This document shows positions 14,001 through 24,265 of a stretch of DNA of 64,000 nt, in pieces (positions within the stretch are counted from its first letter, which is position 1; each line of letters opens with the position of its first letter). The notes beneath the pieces were generated by a model that made no database searches, was not told the origin of the DNA, and saw only the letters and a list, made by a program, of their open reading frames with translations. The position numbers were made by a program, and so were the translations under genes. Source of the DNA: Alitta virens (lineage: Eukaryota > Annelida > Polychaeta > Phyllodocida > Nereididae); assembly GCA_932294295.1 (NCBI GenBank), contig OW028580.1, forward strand, positions 25,530,975 to 25,594,974, written 5' to 3'.

Positions 14001-17000
14001 GAAATTGCAATACAAGACTGTACAATTAAGAAAATTTATGATCTCAATTTTTGGAAATACAAGATCACACATATCTTTTATTTTCTATCTTTTTTACCTT
14101 TTAGATTAGCATAACTCTACTTCTGATCATGAAAAGACAGCAGTTTTATTATGATCTAAAAATGTACACAAAAATTTAACAACGATTTACGTAAAACAGC
14201 ATCACGACCATATTACAACTGACAGCTCAAGACAACAATTATATATCCAGTGCCCATCACCATGGTTACAAACATAACCAGTTAAAATAGTAACAATGGC
14301 TTCATTAAGAATTAAATGTCATAAATTCCTTTTCTCATTTCACCACATGCATACATCTTCACGACTTACCACACCAAAATTAGCTCAGGATATAACCCTA
14401 TAAATTTTAATCTAATTGATTATATCAATTTCATATCCCCTTCCATTGATAACTCAATATGGTGCCTAAGATTATAATGACAATGTTAGAGGTGAATAAC
14501 TTTCATGCATTGTATTTGTCATGCATTTACCAAGTTGCATGCACACCCCACCATTTTATTCAAATCTAGTAGCTGTACATCATATAAGACAGTTTAGGAT
14601 GCTCATGAAGTGATAAATTGTTGGAACATGCATTGGTTGGAGTGTTAATTCCTTCCCAGTGCAAAAAAATTTGACCTTCACATTGTGTTCACCTGTTTTC
14701 TCTGGCATTTTCAGAAAAATTATGTTTACAACTTCTCCTTGTTAAATTGATCAATGATAATACATAACCCACTCTACAATTATGATTTTCATAACTAATT
14801 TTAGCTAAGTACTGTATTTTCCTGCTTAAAAGGGCCAAAAAGTATATATAGAAGGGGTTTCCCTTGGCAACTGAGACCAGCACTTAATTTGAGATAATAT
14901 TGCGGTAGATTTATCATTTCAAGGTCACTCAAACCCAGGCTTCTAAACGAGAAAATACAGTATGTGGTATGTAATAGTTTTTATATATGAACGAATTTTT
15001 TAAGTCTTAGTTCAATTTATGAATATTCTCACTTCTTGCTGTTTTGAAAAAGAAAAAGAAAAACAAGAAAATACTTTCACAAGAGCAAACATCTACGATA
15101 ATAAAAGTTTGTTGATCAATCTTCTAGAAGTTAACCTCACAAATTCTCAAAGAAATTTTCTTCAAATGATATCCTATAAATTGTGAATCTTATATATCTT
15201 ATGTCTTAACATATCCGTTCCTTACAGCTAATTTATGGTTTCCTTTATCACTTTAGCACTAATTATGTACATGTAGTATATATGATAAAGTAATAAGTCT
15301 TACTTTTTGCTGTTTTGACGAAAAAACAAAACAAAAGAAGATATCCATATTATAGACAATTTAGAAATAAAATATAGATTGACAATATACAACATTAAAG
15401 CCTTGTTGATGAAGAATAAGTACACATAAATCGTAATTAAAACACACAACATTATATACGTGTTGTGTGTTTTAATTACGATTTATGTATTTTTAAACAC
15501 AAAAAAGTATACTATTTTTATGCTTAAAGGAAAATTTTATGAAATAGAATAACAGTGTAGTTGTTTCACTAGGAACCTTATAAATTACAGACATGAACAC
15601 ATTTCACGATATCTATGCACGTAAATACGGTGAACACAATGATGTATCAATTCTTGACATTTTGATAACTACTACAATAAATATAAGAAGTACATATGAT
15701 ATATGGTAAAATGTCAAGAGTTGATTTTGACTTAAATTTAACGTTAGCGATGGTACCTGATCTATAGAGTGACCGAATTGGAGCAACTACAAAAACAAAC
15801 ATCCAATACATTCATTCAATTTGGATATCACTCATGATGGAATTTAAAACTGAACAGTATAACCTGTTGTAAAGTGAAGTAATTCAATGGTGATATTATT
15901 CAAACGCTCCATTCCATCACTTTAAATTATATCATATTCATATATATATAAACCTTTCATCACTACTTTATTCATAATTTAACGAAGAGAAAAAAATTCA
16001 CTAGGCGACTTCTATAAATTAACAGGTTACACTGTGTAGCGATCATTGCTCTGCAGCTAGCCTTAATTGTAATTAGCTACCTATTGTCATCTTATTACCA
16101 AGGTAACTTATCACTGAGGTGAAACTAGATTAACATTGGTTAAAATCAAAGTGGACCAACATCATAATTTTAACATAACATTTCAGTTTTATAACTATAG
16201 CTAATCATGCACAATTAATGACACAGAAGTAAAAATTTTAAAACATCAAGAATGTCACTACGTCACAATTCACAAGCATAATACTGGTACTATAAACTAC
16301 TCATGCCGTGGAGGGAACAAATCTACTAAGAACATCCACAGAGTCATACTCTGGAGATTGAAAACCTATTTTTTCCAAGCGCAACATTCAAATTAAACTA
16401 GAGGATTAGAATTATTAAAAGAAAAACAAGGCATGGTCCAGGTCAACCTTCTTATACATGCCAGTCACTAGTCTCATGGTTGAACTAACCTATGGAAATA
16501 TTGGAAATCTTCTAAAGACATTACAAATGTCTAATACAGCATTAGTTATGGGCTCGTTCATGACAGGTAGTAATTATATAATACGCATGATATCTTAATC
16601 TAATTTGGAAAAATATGAATAGTGAAGACATGTCTTAATCAGGGATGGGAATGAACAGGATTGAAATATAGGAGTTTGAATAGGAATATTTTTTATGAAC
16701 TGATCAATAATATCTGTCCAGTGACACCTGCATAGCTCCAAAATGATATATTCTGAACAAATAATGGACAGACACCTTAATTGCTGAGAGTAATGGCTTT
16801 TAAATATACTTTCGAGTTCAATAAATGCGATTCCGACCTGACGAGGCTGAAGGACCGTAGAACTTATAAGCTCATCTTGTGGTTCACAATTGGTGAACCC
16901 ATATTCCACGGAATCCCAGAGCTGCCAGGTTGAATTCACATTTATTGGACCACAAACTGCCAGATTGTCTGAGCTCAACCGCAAATGATCTGTTAATGAT

Positions 17001-20000
17001 GTACCACAAAATAGGAAATATAGGAGGTTTTCTTTTAATTTGATAAAAAAAAAAAAAGGATTTAAAAACAAAATGGGACAATATAGGACATTCTCATCCC
17101 TGCTAAATACAGTCTGATTCAGACTTTTTCCAGTGGTAAAATTATGGATTGCGAAGGCATGTTTCAAACTCTTAATACTGTCTGTTTCAGACTTACTTTT
17201 TCCGCCAAATGGGGGCCTGAGGCCACTCAACCGTTTAGTTTTGCCAAGGTCTTCCGCACTAGATGTGCGAGAGGGCCCACGAGGGGTGGGTACGCCTGAC
17301 CCAGGGGTGACTCGAGATCCCGGTAGTGGGATACCAGTGCGAGGGGTGCCCGCTACTTTACTTTCTTGGGGTGTAGGGGTGCTGGAACGACTATTTTTGG
17401 CTGACCCGCCACCCTCTTCATCCAGAATGGTCAACTAAACAACACGACAATGAAAAAAGCAAAATAGAAAGCTCAAAATAAAATAAAGTGCAAAGGAAAG
17501 TAAGTAGTGCTTCACAATCAGAAGGAGACCACAACATAAAGTGTCAGAAATCTTTCCCAGTAGACAAGATCAAAGCACATGAACACAAAAATAAAGCTTC
17601 ACACAGAAAACAAACCACATTTTCCCTTCATTGAATCACAAAACATCAAAAGAACATTAAGCAAAATAAATAATGACATGACAATATTGACGCTCTGATA
17701 TATAGCTAAAAAAAACTGGAAATAAAAACAGCCAGACAGCGAAAAAATCTGCAAGAAACACATAAAAAAGAACCATTGAAGAACAAACAGCCATTGTGCA
17801 AACAATTCTAAACTTCTCCACCAGGGGGTGCACTTTCCACAGGGTAGTTTCTACACATTCCACAAGAGTGCAGCACTGGTTACCTTTCTTGGATGTTTTA
17901 GAATCTTCCTTCTTTTCGTCTCTTTTCTCAGCAGAAGATGGCCGACCACCAGATGGAGCCGATTCTGCTAAATTTTCGCAAGATGCTTCTCGGCTCACCT
18001 CACGACTGGACAGACTAGACTGACTGCGAGTCATTAGAGAACCACTCGAAACTGACTTCTTTGGCACTCCGGATTGGTCATCCAACACTTTCAACTACGC
18101 AAGCATGCAAATGAAATGAATTCTTAATGTACACAAATTGACTATCATCAAATTTCAGCAATCTTTGTCAATAACTTGCCACTAAAAAACAAAAAAAAAA
18201 ACAAAGAGCATGTTATTCACAATCTGAGCATGATGCGCTGAAATACAAATAGAATCAATTTTTAGTTCATGCTAGAAGGGTGACCTTTAGGGTCCAACTT
18301 TCATTCCTTGAAACTCTGAAAGAGCATGAAAAATCTGCATATTCTGGCAGAATCAAAGCACTGAAAGACAAAGCAGTGAAAAGCACATAAATAATGGACA
18401 CTGGCTTGTAAAATTTTCAGTGTCCAATGCAAAAGAAATGTTATTCCCTCAAAAATCACAGCACAACCCAGCAATATGTTAGTTAATAATCTATCTAATA
18501 GTATCTATCAATATGTCAATTTATAACATACAACTGCATCTTTCTCTATTCTCAAGACTATACAACAAATTTGGCAGCCTTGTATACCCATATTTTTAAG
18601 TCATTATGACACCACTGTACCAGATGGCTCAGAACTGAAAGGTATTGGGTATAACACTATCTGTGACTGTTAATTATTTATCAATAGACTATTTATAGTT
18701 GACCATAGGTGCCTGGGCACAACACCCCTTTTAACGTTAAATTGCAAGTTTGACTCTGGAAGTACTATTATTGTGCCCCCCCCCCTCTTTCACAAATTCC
18801 TGGATCCACCCCTGACAGTTTTGCTGACTGAGATTCAAATCAGTCACAGTGATGTAACAGAATGCAATTGCTTTGTCAAGCATGGTGTCAACCTGTTAGA
18901 GTTAGGTCCTATTTTTTATACAAAACCGCCTCAGGCCAGTCTTAAAAATATCTTTGTTGCGGGTTACGTGACCGTATAGAAAAAATCAGTGCATGTGACA
19001 AATTGTTTTACAGCTTGCACATAGAAAATAAATTTCCGCAATTATTTTGCCTTTTTTATGGAAGCCTTAATATCAGTGCAATTGCGTCTGTGTACCGGTT
19101 AGATAAATATTGGTATTTTCTGAGGTAAAAAAAATTAATGTCTACCTACTGGATGGGTTTTTCAAGTGTCATGTAACCCCCAACAGAAATAATTTTAAGA
19201 CTGGCCCCATGATCTCACTTTAGTTACCAGTTACCAACGTTCAGAGTTAAACCAAGACTTATGTTTCAAAGACACTCGTTAAATAACAGCAGTCAAATCA
19301 GTAAAAAAAAACATCAGTCAAATCACTTAATTTAACACTGGTTACACTGCACCCATTCAGAACTTACATGTAGGGGTATTCGTGATTTAGAAACTACGGG
19401 TTGATGGTATGGGTCATCTACAGGAATAATCTGTTAATGCATACACAAAATCTTATCGACGTGCTCATGAACTTCTAACTAATTTTTCTCAACTTTTTTA
19501 AAAACTGTTTTTCAACACATTTCTTTCTTCTTTTTTTTTGACAAAAGTGATTGCAACACAGACTTGTAAGTCGCTGCACTTCCCCCAGGCAAGATATATC
19601 CAAGTTAAAACTATGAATTGTGTAATGGTATTGTATCGCATGAAAATAAACAAATTTCTCTTTCTCTATATAAACTACAGATTATTTTTCAAGGAATTGA
19701 ATCAAGTGACCCCATTTTCTGCTCTTCATACTCATTTGGCTAAGTTTTGACAGGATTAATGCTCATTACTAATTGCATTGAGTCATTTTGACTTCAAAAT
19801 AAAAAGGAAAAAAATAAAGCAGTAATTATTTATAGGTTGTACATTATCACATACATAAATTCATCCAAACATTGTGTCTTAAAATACCACACACAAAAAT
19901 GACAAATTAAAAACCATATTCCATTAACAACATATTTGATTAAGCTAATATTTCAACACACCTGAGATTGCCGAATGAAAATGCCATGGTTGTCGTCACA

Positions 20001-20661
20001 GGTGAAGTAGCGTTTGCCTTGGACCATTCCATTGTTCTTGCCTTTGGGTTCATCAAGAATTATGCCAATCCATTTTCCTATAATTGCAATCAAACAAAGA
20101 ATTTGGAAAATATGGACCTTCACCAACCATGGACACAAGTTAAAGCCACAACCGGGATTTTGACACACTTTGAAATCGGTTTCGTAAAGAACACACCCCG
20201 AAAAAAAAAATTATTATCATAAAAAAAAAAGGAATAACAACCATTTGTTGGTAGATAATCCTGTATCCAAAATGTCAAAAAGTAAAGTAAATACCATGAT
20301 CAATTCAGTACACACAAAAATCTGCCTGAGTTTCTTTAAAGTAAAGTTGTAAAGACTACTTGTATAAAAAAAAATCTGCAACAAATCCTTCGATTTAACA
20401 AAATATAATGTAAAGGAAAGAAAAAACAAGACAGAGCGAAAGAATACCACTGAATGTTTCCGTTTCTGGAGTCATAACAAAAGAAAATAAACTAAAAGCG
20501 TTAATTAGGTAACCATACAAAACTAGTGCACTATGTTAGATATATATGTACAACATCATTTGTATACCTGCAGTAAAATGTGTTGTTCCAATGTAGGCAA
20601 CAGAACCAAGGACACCCTTGGCCTCCACCCTGGTGCCGATCTTTATCGGTTTCTCAGCCAT
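719..20661 (-). CDS. DCTN1: Dynactin subunit 1 (p150Glued), 3' end outside window
   Basis: This is the large dynactin subunit, which links cytoplasmic dynein to microtubules and cargo. Coding exons, high to low: 20661-20568, 20077-19962, 19430-19368, then 18094-17884 or 17434-17197, optional 15786-15757, 13947-13805, 13293-13054, 11302-11123, 10834-10709, 10246-10037, 9749-9645, 8719-8528, 8078-7773, 7427-7300, 7176-7062, 6516-6331, 5569-5423, 5065-4963, possibly 3775-3752, and 818-719. All have AG/GT borders and compatible phases, giving about 921-929 residues. Order seen: CAP-Gly domain (residues 1-70), Ser/Pro/Lys-rich linker, long coiled coil (about 210-560), then the conserved globular/helical region with a signature such as [11 protein letters not shown]. 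Vertebrate p150 is about 1,280 residues, so the C-terminal coiled coil lies beyond position 1. The start ATG sits directly after a splice acceptor, and the upstream exon has no open frame into it. Exon borders come from reading and homology, not from transcripts. Confidence 0.95.
819..3751 (-). other. Large DCTN1 intron, no gene seen
   Basis: Intron between exon 3775-3752 and exon 818-719. It is AT-rich; about 2081-2150 carries a pogo-like MITE end. The small ORFs at 2205-2994 show no family signature, and nothing else is recognisable. Confidence 0.5.
6262..6292. repeat. Poly-G tract in DCTN1 intron
   Basis: A C run, CTCT and about 22 consecutive G lie close to the donor of exon 6516-6331. 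Similar mixed T/G homopolymers occur at 46848-46880 and 50225-50270. Confidence 0.85.
6607..6775. mobile_element. Small pogo-like MITE in DCTN1 intron
   Basis: CAGTAGAACCCCACAATTAA at the left and a complementary end near 6745-6772, with GGTGGTCTTAAT motifs inside. A related fragment starts with TACAGTGGATCCTCAGAATT at about 2081-2150. Confidence 0.6.
7494..7731. mobile_element. MITE of the AGTGCAGTATAGCGG family, degraded copy in DCTN1 intron
   Basis: Left TATGGCGGACCCAAATTTAT and right ATAAATTTTGGTCTGCG form the inner part of the same inverted repeats as at 45109. The outermost bases and any target duplication are no longer clear. Confidence 0.65.
8528..13293 (-). CDS. DCTN1: DCTN1 coiled-coil 1 exons
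   Basis: Exons 13293-13054, 11302-11123, 10834-10709, 10246-10037, 9749-9645 and 8719-8528 are all phase 0 to 0. They encode about 350 residues of heptad-rich helix (about residues 210-560). Family sequence is obvious: [53 protein letters not shown]. This part contacts dynein intermediate chain in the family. The first exon also holds a tetrapeptide repeat, M-x-Q-S four times from residue 220, ahead of the helix. Introns are 0.3-1.75 kb. Confidence 0.95.
9066..9257 (+). mobile_element. tRNA-Gly-derived SINE with intact target duplication
   Basis: A 13-bp direct repeat ACACCAGTTATGT (9053-9065 and 9258-9270) brackets 192 bp. The head (about 9073-9143) is tRNA-like: A box TAGCTCAGAGG, B box GGTTTGATTCC, and a loop with TCC in the anticodon place. 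The acceptor stem no longer pairs fully, so it is a SINE head, not a working tRNA gene. Confidence 0.8.
13499..13579. repeat. Palindromic element with CCAAT and CRE-like motifs
   Basis: A perfect 17-bp stem (TGGACTCCCATTGGCTG) with an 11-base loop is bordered by inverted GACGTCAT/ATGACGTC sites. This is probably a small foldback element in the intron between exons 13947 and 13293. Confidence 0.75.
13805..13947 (-). CDS. DCTN1: DCTN1 Ala/Lys-rich linker exon
   Basis: This 143-nt exon (phase 1 in, phase 0 out) encodes a low-complexity Ala/Lys/Thr/Pro segment ([20 protein letters not shown] onward). It corresponds to the basic, disordered region between the microtubule-binding head and coiled coil 1. 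The acceptor at 13949-13948 and the donor GTTGGT are clear. Both alternative upstream exons splice into it without a frame change. Confidence 0.88.
15033..15309 (-). other. DCTN1: Two candidate 6-nt microexons in DCTN1 linker intron
   Basis: At 15309-15304 and 15038-15033 (minus strand) the same arrangement occurs. A long pyrimidine tract and the shared TCAAAACAG acceptor precede 6 nt (CAAAAA or CAAGAA), followed by a good donor (GTAAGA or GTGAGA). Either would add two residues, one of them basic, without changing the frame. They could equally be decoy splice sites or a degenerate local duplication. Confidence 0.3.
15424..15488. repeat. Perfect 27-bp-stem hairpin in DCTN1 intron
   Basis: Arms 15424-15450 and 15462-15488 are exactly complementary over 27 bp with an 11-base loop. 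It lies between the 6-nt microexon candidate at 15309 and the 30-nt one at 15757. Confidence 0.9.
15757..15786 (-). CDS. DCTN1: Candidate 30-nt DCTN1 microexon
   Basis: A pyrimidine-rich tract and TAG lie before 15786, and a GTACC donor follows 15757. The 30 nt are phase 1 in and phase 1 out, so inclusion between exon A or B and 13947-13805 stays open. It adds APIRSLYRS plus junction residues, a basic segment. Vertebrate DCTN1 has small alternative basic exons at the same place in the protein. There is no transcript evidence here. Confidence 0.55.
17197..19430 (-). CDS. DCTN1: DCTN1 Ser/Pro-rich linker with two alternative paralogous exons
   Basis: Exon 19430-19368 (21 codons, [10 protein letters not shown]...) starts and ends in phase 0. 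Exon A (18094-17884, 211 nt) and exon B (17434-17197, 238 nt) both start in phase 0 with similar residues (LKVLDDQSG and LTILDEEGG). Both end in phase 1 and carry a related S-x-E-(N/D)-L motif ([11 protein letters not shown] and [10 protein letters not shown]). Either joins correctly to 13947-13805, but joining A to B would shift the frame. In vertebrates the basic linker next to CAP-Gly is also alternatively spliced and tunes microtubule affinity. Exon A ends in a Lys/Glu-rich stretch; exon B is Thr-Pro/Gly-rich with repeated TP sites, typical of a disordered phosphorylated linker. Confidence 0.85.
18095..19367 (-). other. DCTN1 intron, no gene seen
   Basis: Separates exon 19430-19368 from alternative exon A. 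AT-rich with short poly-A and poly-C runs; no further exon with a compatible phase was found. Confidence 0.5.
19962..20661 (-). CDS. DCTN1: DCTN1 CAP-Gly domain exons
   Basis: Two coding exons (20661-20568 and 20077-19962) encode residues 1-70, a complete CAP-Gly domain that binds the EEY/F tails of tubulin and EB/CLIP proteins. Visible marks are [14 protein letters not shown] at 12-25, [16 protein letters not shown] at 33-48 (the family's GKNDG loop appears as GKNNG) and [17 protein letters not shown] at 54-70. The protein starts almost at the domain, without the longer N-terminal extension of human p150. The 484-bp intron between them (20078-20567) is AT-rich and shows nothing else. Confidence 0.95.
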
Positions 20662-21236
20662 CTAGAAAATAAATATTGCAAATTTCTATAATACCATCAT
20701 AGCAAACATTCCATAATACTAAATAAATTTACTTAATTTTGAAAAATTTAACAAATCCAACCATTAAATTTAGACATCAATAATCTTCAAATTATGGACT
20801 TCCACATTTTAGATTCATGAATTAAGATTATTTGCAATATCAATAAATATTTGACAATATTTAGCAATGTTGATAATCTATAGAGGTGCAATGCAGTGGA
20901 TTGGAATATTTTTCTTAATAATTAATTTTAGATGTCCCAACAAGTGTACTAACCTTATGTGTGTTCTAATCAAAACTCCTCAGTGAATGAGAATGGGACT
21001 TGACTGACAATCAATGATCAAACTCAGACATGGAGCAGGTAAATTCTGACAGCTGTGATCACTGTCTGCAATGAAAAAGCAAGATAACTCTTGATCCATA
21101 CACATGCTCATCTTGTGCAAGGGTTCTGCATATCTTAAACATGAACTACAATTAACTGGCATTCACAGAAATGGTTCATTTCGGCACAATATGTAAATAT
21201 ACTAACATTTTCATCTGATGACTAGATCAACTCACC

Positions 21237-21300
21237 TCACATCACCATTACCACTTCCGTCCTCATTCCAAAGATGCCCACCAGGGGCGCTCATTACTAA
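21237..21300 (-). other. DCTN1: DCTN1 5' non-coding first exon (approximate upstream end)
   Basis: A strong donor (GAG|GTGAGT on the minus strand, exon end 21236/21237) closes a short exon whose ATGs all run into a TGA before the donor. The coding exon at 20661 has its acceptor exactly at the start codon, so a non-coding leader exon is required. The transcription start itself cannot be seen; about 21,290-21,330 is inferred. Confidence 0.55.
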
Positions 21301-21631
21301 TTTTCCAAAATATGTATTTATTGTTATTTTAGGAAAATAAACAATTTCATTAGGATCTTCTATGTTTTGAAACTTAAATTGAAGCATCGTCTAGCTTTTG
21401 ATAACAATTTTCATAGATTTCTGGCATTTGATATCAAATTGCGGATAGTCCGACGGATCCGCGTTTTCCGTGAACTACATTAGAAACAAAACTTCCGGTC
21501 ACGTGACCTGCGGAAGTGAACGGAGTTTCGGGTGAAGGAAAGAAAAAATGGAATTGTGTGAAAAGTATCGCTTTTAATGTGCAAATTAAGACCGAATTGC
21601 AGTTTTAGCAACGTCATTTAAAGCTGGAAAT
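21300..21631. promoter_or_regulatory. Shared bidirectional promoter region of DCTN1 and DOCK
   Basis: Fewer than 400 bp separate the divergent DCTN1 leader exon and the DOCK start codon. At 21491-21520 an ETS-type site (ACTTCCGG, 21491-21498), a palindromic E-box (GGTCACGTGACC, 21497-21508) and a second ETS-type site in opposite orientation (CGGAAGTGA, from 21511) stand almost back to back. No TATA box is obvious. This arrangement is typical of housekeeping bidirectional promoters; activity is inferred. Confidence 0.65.
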
Positions 21632-24265
21632 ATGTGCCCATGGGCAGGTGTTCCGGACAAGAGCAAATATGGCGTGGGTAAGTGGCATCCCTTCCAAAAA
21701 CATTGAGTCGTGATTTGGAAATTTAGCGTTCTTGATGATGTGTATTGGATCCAGGCACAAGTTTGTCACACCTCTAGGTAACTTTCACCCCCCAGCTACA
21801 TCGATAAGTCGTGCAGTCAATGACAATTTCAACATAGCCTATAGGCCAAATTGGATAGATTGTAATAAGCAATAAAAGTGAACCGTCTTGACTGGAGATA
21901 AGTTGAGTGCTGTAACAATACACTATACACTGATACAGTGTCAGTAATTGAAATCTAGACTTCAAACTTTGAGGTATGGCTTAAAGTAATTAGTATCAGT
22001 GTCACATATTGCAAATGAAGTCTTTGGTAATTTTCCTAAGCTATCTTCGTTGAGCGGAGCTTTAGGAAGATCTTTAGTTCATTCGAGACTTTGAATTCAC
22101 CTTCTTCCAGGAGACTTCCTTCTGGAGATTGATCACCTTATTTTATTGAAAGATCAATAGTCTCTTAATAAAATTAACTGTTGATTATTGACTCTTCGCT
22201 TGTGGTTATTGCACAGCCTATTATAGTAATAAATAAATGTGTTGCAACGTTCACCAGCACCGAGCTGCAATTGAGAATTTATTTTCATTTGTGTTAAATC
22301 CTCTGGTATCTTTTGTTGCCGCCTAGTCAGTGAATACTCAGTCACAGGCTGCATTCTATGAACCGTTATGTGTGGACCATCAACTTTGTAACTCGCAAAA
22401 GGCTTGCCTGCTGTGTCTATTGTAGAACAATAGCACTGTGCTGTCCTATTGGGGGCCAGTGAACTCGCCCAAAAATTTCTCGCCCATATTTAACTCGCCC
22501 AATACAAAACTCGCCTTGACATTGTTTTTTTTCCCCTGTGTGTTTGTTGATTTGTTTCCACTGTGTGTTTGTTGACTTGACTTATTTTTTAATACTAGTA
22601 ATGTTCTAGAGGTTGCCACCAATAAAAGTTTTGGTTGCAGTTTGGTGATTGTGTCTTCGTTATGTTGATAAGGTTGTTATGATTTATTGCGGGGGCTGGC
22701 TACAAGAAGGGCAAGCGGTCCGCCATTAAAACGTCACCGAAACGGCCTCCCCAGTCACGATGAAGGGAGTAACCTTCTGCATCATTATTCCATAACTTTG
22801 TAATTTCTAGTCCGATTTTCAAAATTTTAAGTTCCTAGATCTTGCCAAAAAACTCCTCTTTCTATACATTAAATATGAAATGTATATATGTTGCTAAAAT
22901 GACCTGGCGATTTATATAGAAAAATAATTTTATCTAAATAAAGTAAGTTGTAGATCTAACTAAGCTCACGACAATAAGTCACTGAAAATCACAGAAATAA
23001 GTTCTGACATTATTTTTATAATTATGTATTTATTGCAATCCTACAAGACATTATCTGTCATTATACGTCAAAAGGTAGCATAATCTGTCATTATACTTCA
23101 AAAGGTGATTATGAATAAAAACCATATAACCTTGATTTGAAATTGTCAGCTCATTCAATGCACAAAACCTATTCATAATACTGGATCTAGATATTGCTAT
23201 TAACTATACATATATACATATATATAGGGGACCGTTTTAGTAATAGGCAAATGACATGCATTATAAGAAATGAAGGTGATAGGTCAAGTCAAGTGCAATT
23301 CCTCCTTGTGTATTTTTGTTACTTTTTGGTTACATTGAAGACAATTATCAAAAAACGTTACAAAATATATGTTATTTAGATAACTTAGTGTAAATAAAGC
23401 TGTTTTGGCCGTTTACATTTACACATACATGCGCGATGATGGCATAATATATGTGTGTCGACTATTACTCAACTTTAACAAGTAAAATTATTATAAATAA
23501 AATATATATATATATATATATAAAAATATATAGGGCGAGTTGGTTTTGTGGCGAGAAAAAATTGGGCGAGAAATTTTTGGGCGAGTTGGCTGTACTACGT
23601 CCTATTGGCTATTCTTGATAGCAATGTTGTTAAGTGACATTTCGGTACTTTTCAGTAGCTGAAACCATTATTATTTATTATAAAATATATTGGCATTTTG
23701 GCCCCATGAAAAATAAAGGTAAAACCACCATGTAGTTTGTGACATCATTCATGCATCCAAGCATGATAGAAATGGTTTCAGCTAATTGAAAAGTATCAAT
23801 ATTTCAATGTATATTATTGTTGAGACATGAATTGCTTGCGATGTACATATGGTATCAATTTGATAACATAGTTTAATCTCAAATTTGGCTATGCAGTATA
23901 TTTAGTATTATTTACCAGGAAGTTAAATACAGAAAAATATTAATATTTTGTTGACGTTTTCATTTCAGCAATATACAACTATTGGGAAAAGGGTCCGAAC
24001 AGGTTGATCCTGAATGTAGGTGATACCGTTCACATTCTGCAGGAACACGAAGGTTCATATTACACTTTCTAGACTCGTTGATTTCAACAAATTTCAGTGT
24101 TTGATTAACCTTGCATTTGATTGACCTTGCAAATATTTGATAATTATTGTTTGAAACACCTGTTACAGGCTGGTATTATGGCTACAACACGAGGAATCGA
24201 AATGAGAAAGGAATTTTCCCAAAGTCATATATTCACCACAAGGAGGCGTTACTGTCTCGGACCGG
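21632..24265 (+). CDS. DOCK1: DOCK N-terminal SH3 exons and start codon
   Basis: Exons 1-3 encode residues 1-75. The ATG at 21632 is chosen because only its frame splices (GTG G|CA) into the SH3 sequence of exon 2, and an in-frame TAA lies upstream at 21587-21589. The downstream ATGs at 21641 and 21669 are out of frame. SH3 marks are KYGVAIYNY (12-20), [18 protein letters not shown] (about 32-49) and GIFPKSYI (58-65). In the family this SH3 contacts ELMO and autoinhibits the DHR-2 domain. Exon 2 uses a weak donor (GTTCAT). Confidence 0.92.

Noticed and set aside
16595..17434. 279-codon single-exon protein
   Set aside because: Only the first 79 codons (down to 17197) are a real DCTN1 exon. 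The rest is intron read past a good GTAAGT donor.
21669..21677. DOCK start at ATGGCGTGG
   Set aside because: This frame does not splice into the SH3 reading frame of exon 2; the ATG at 21632 does.
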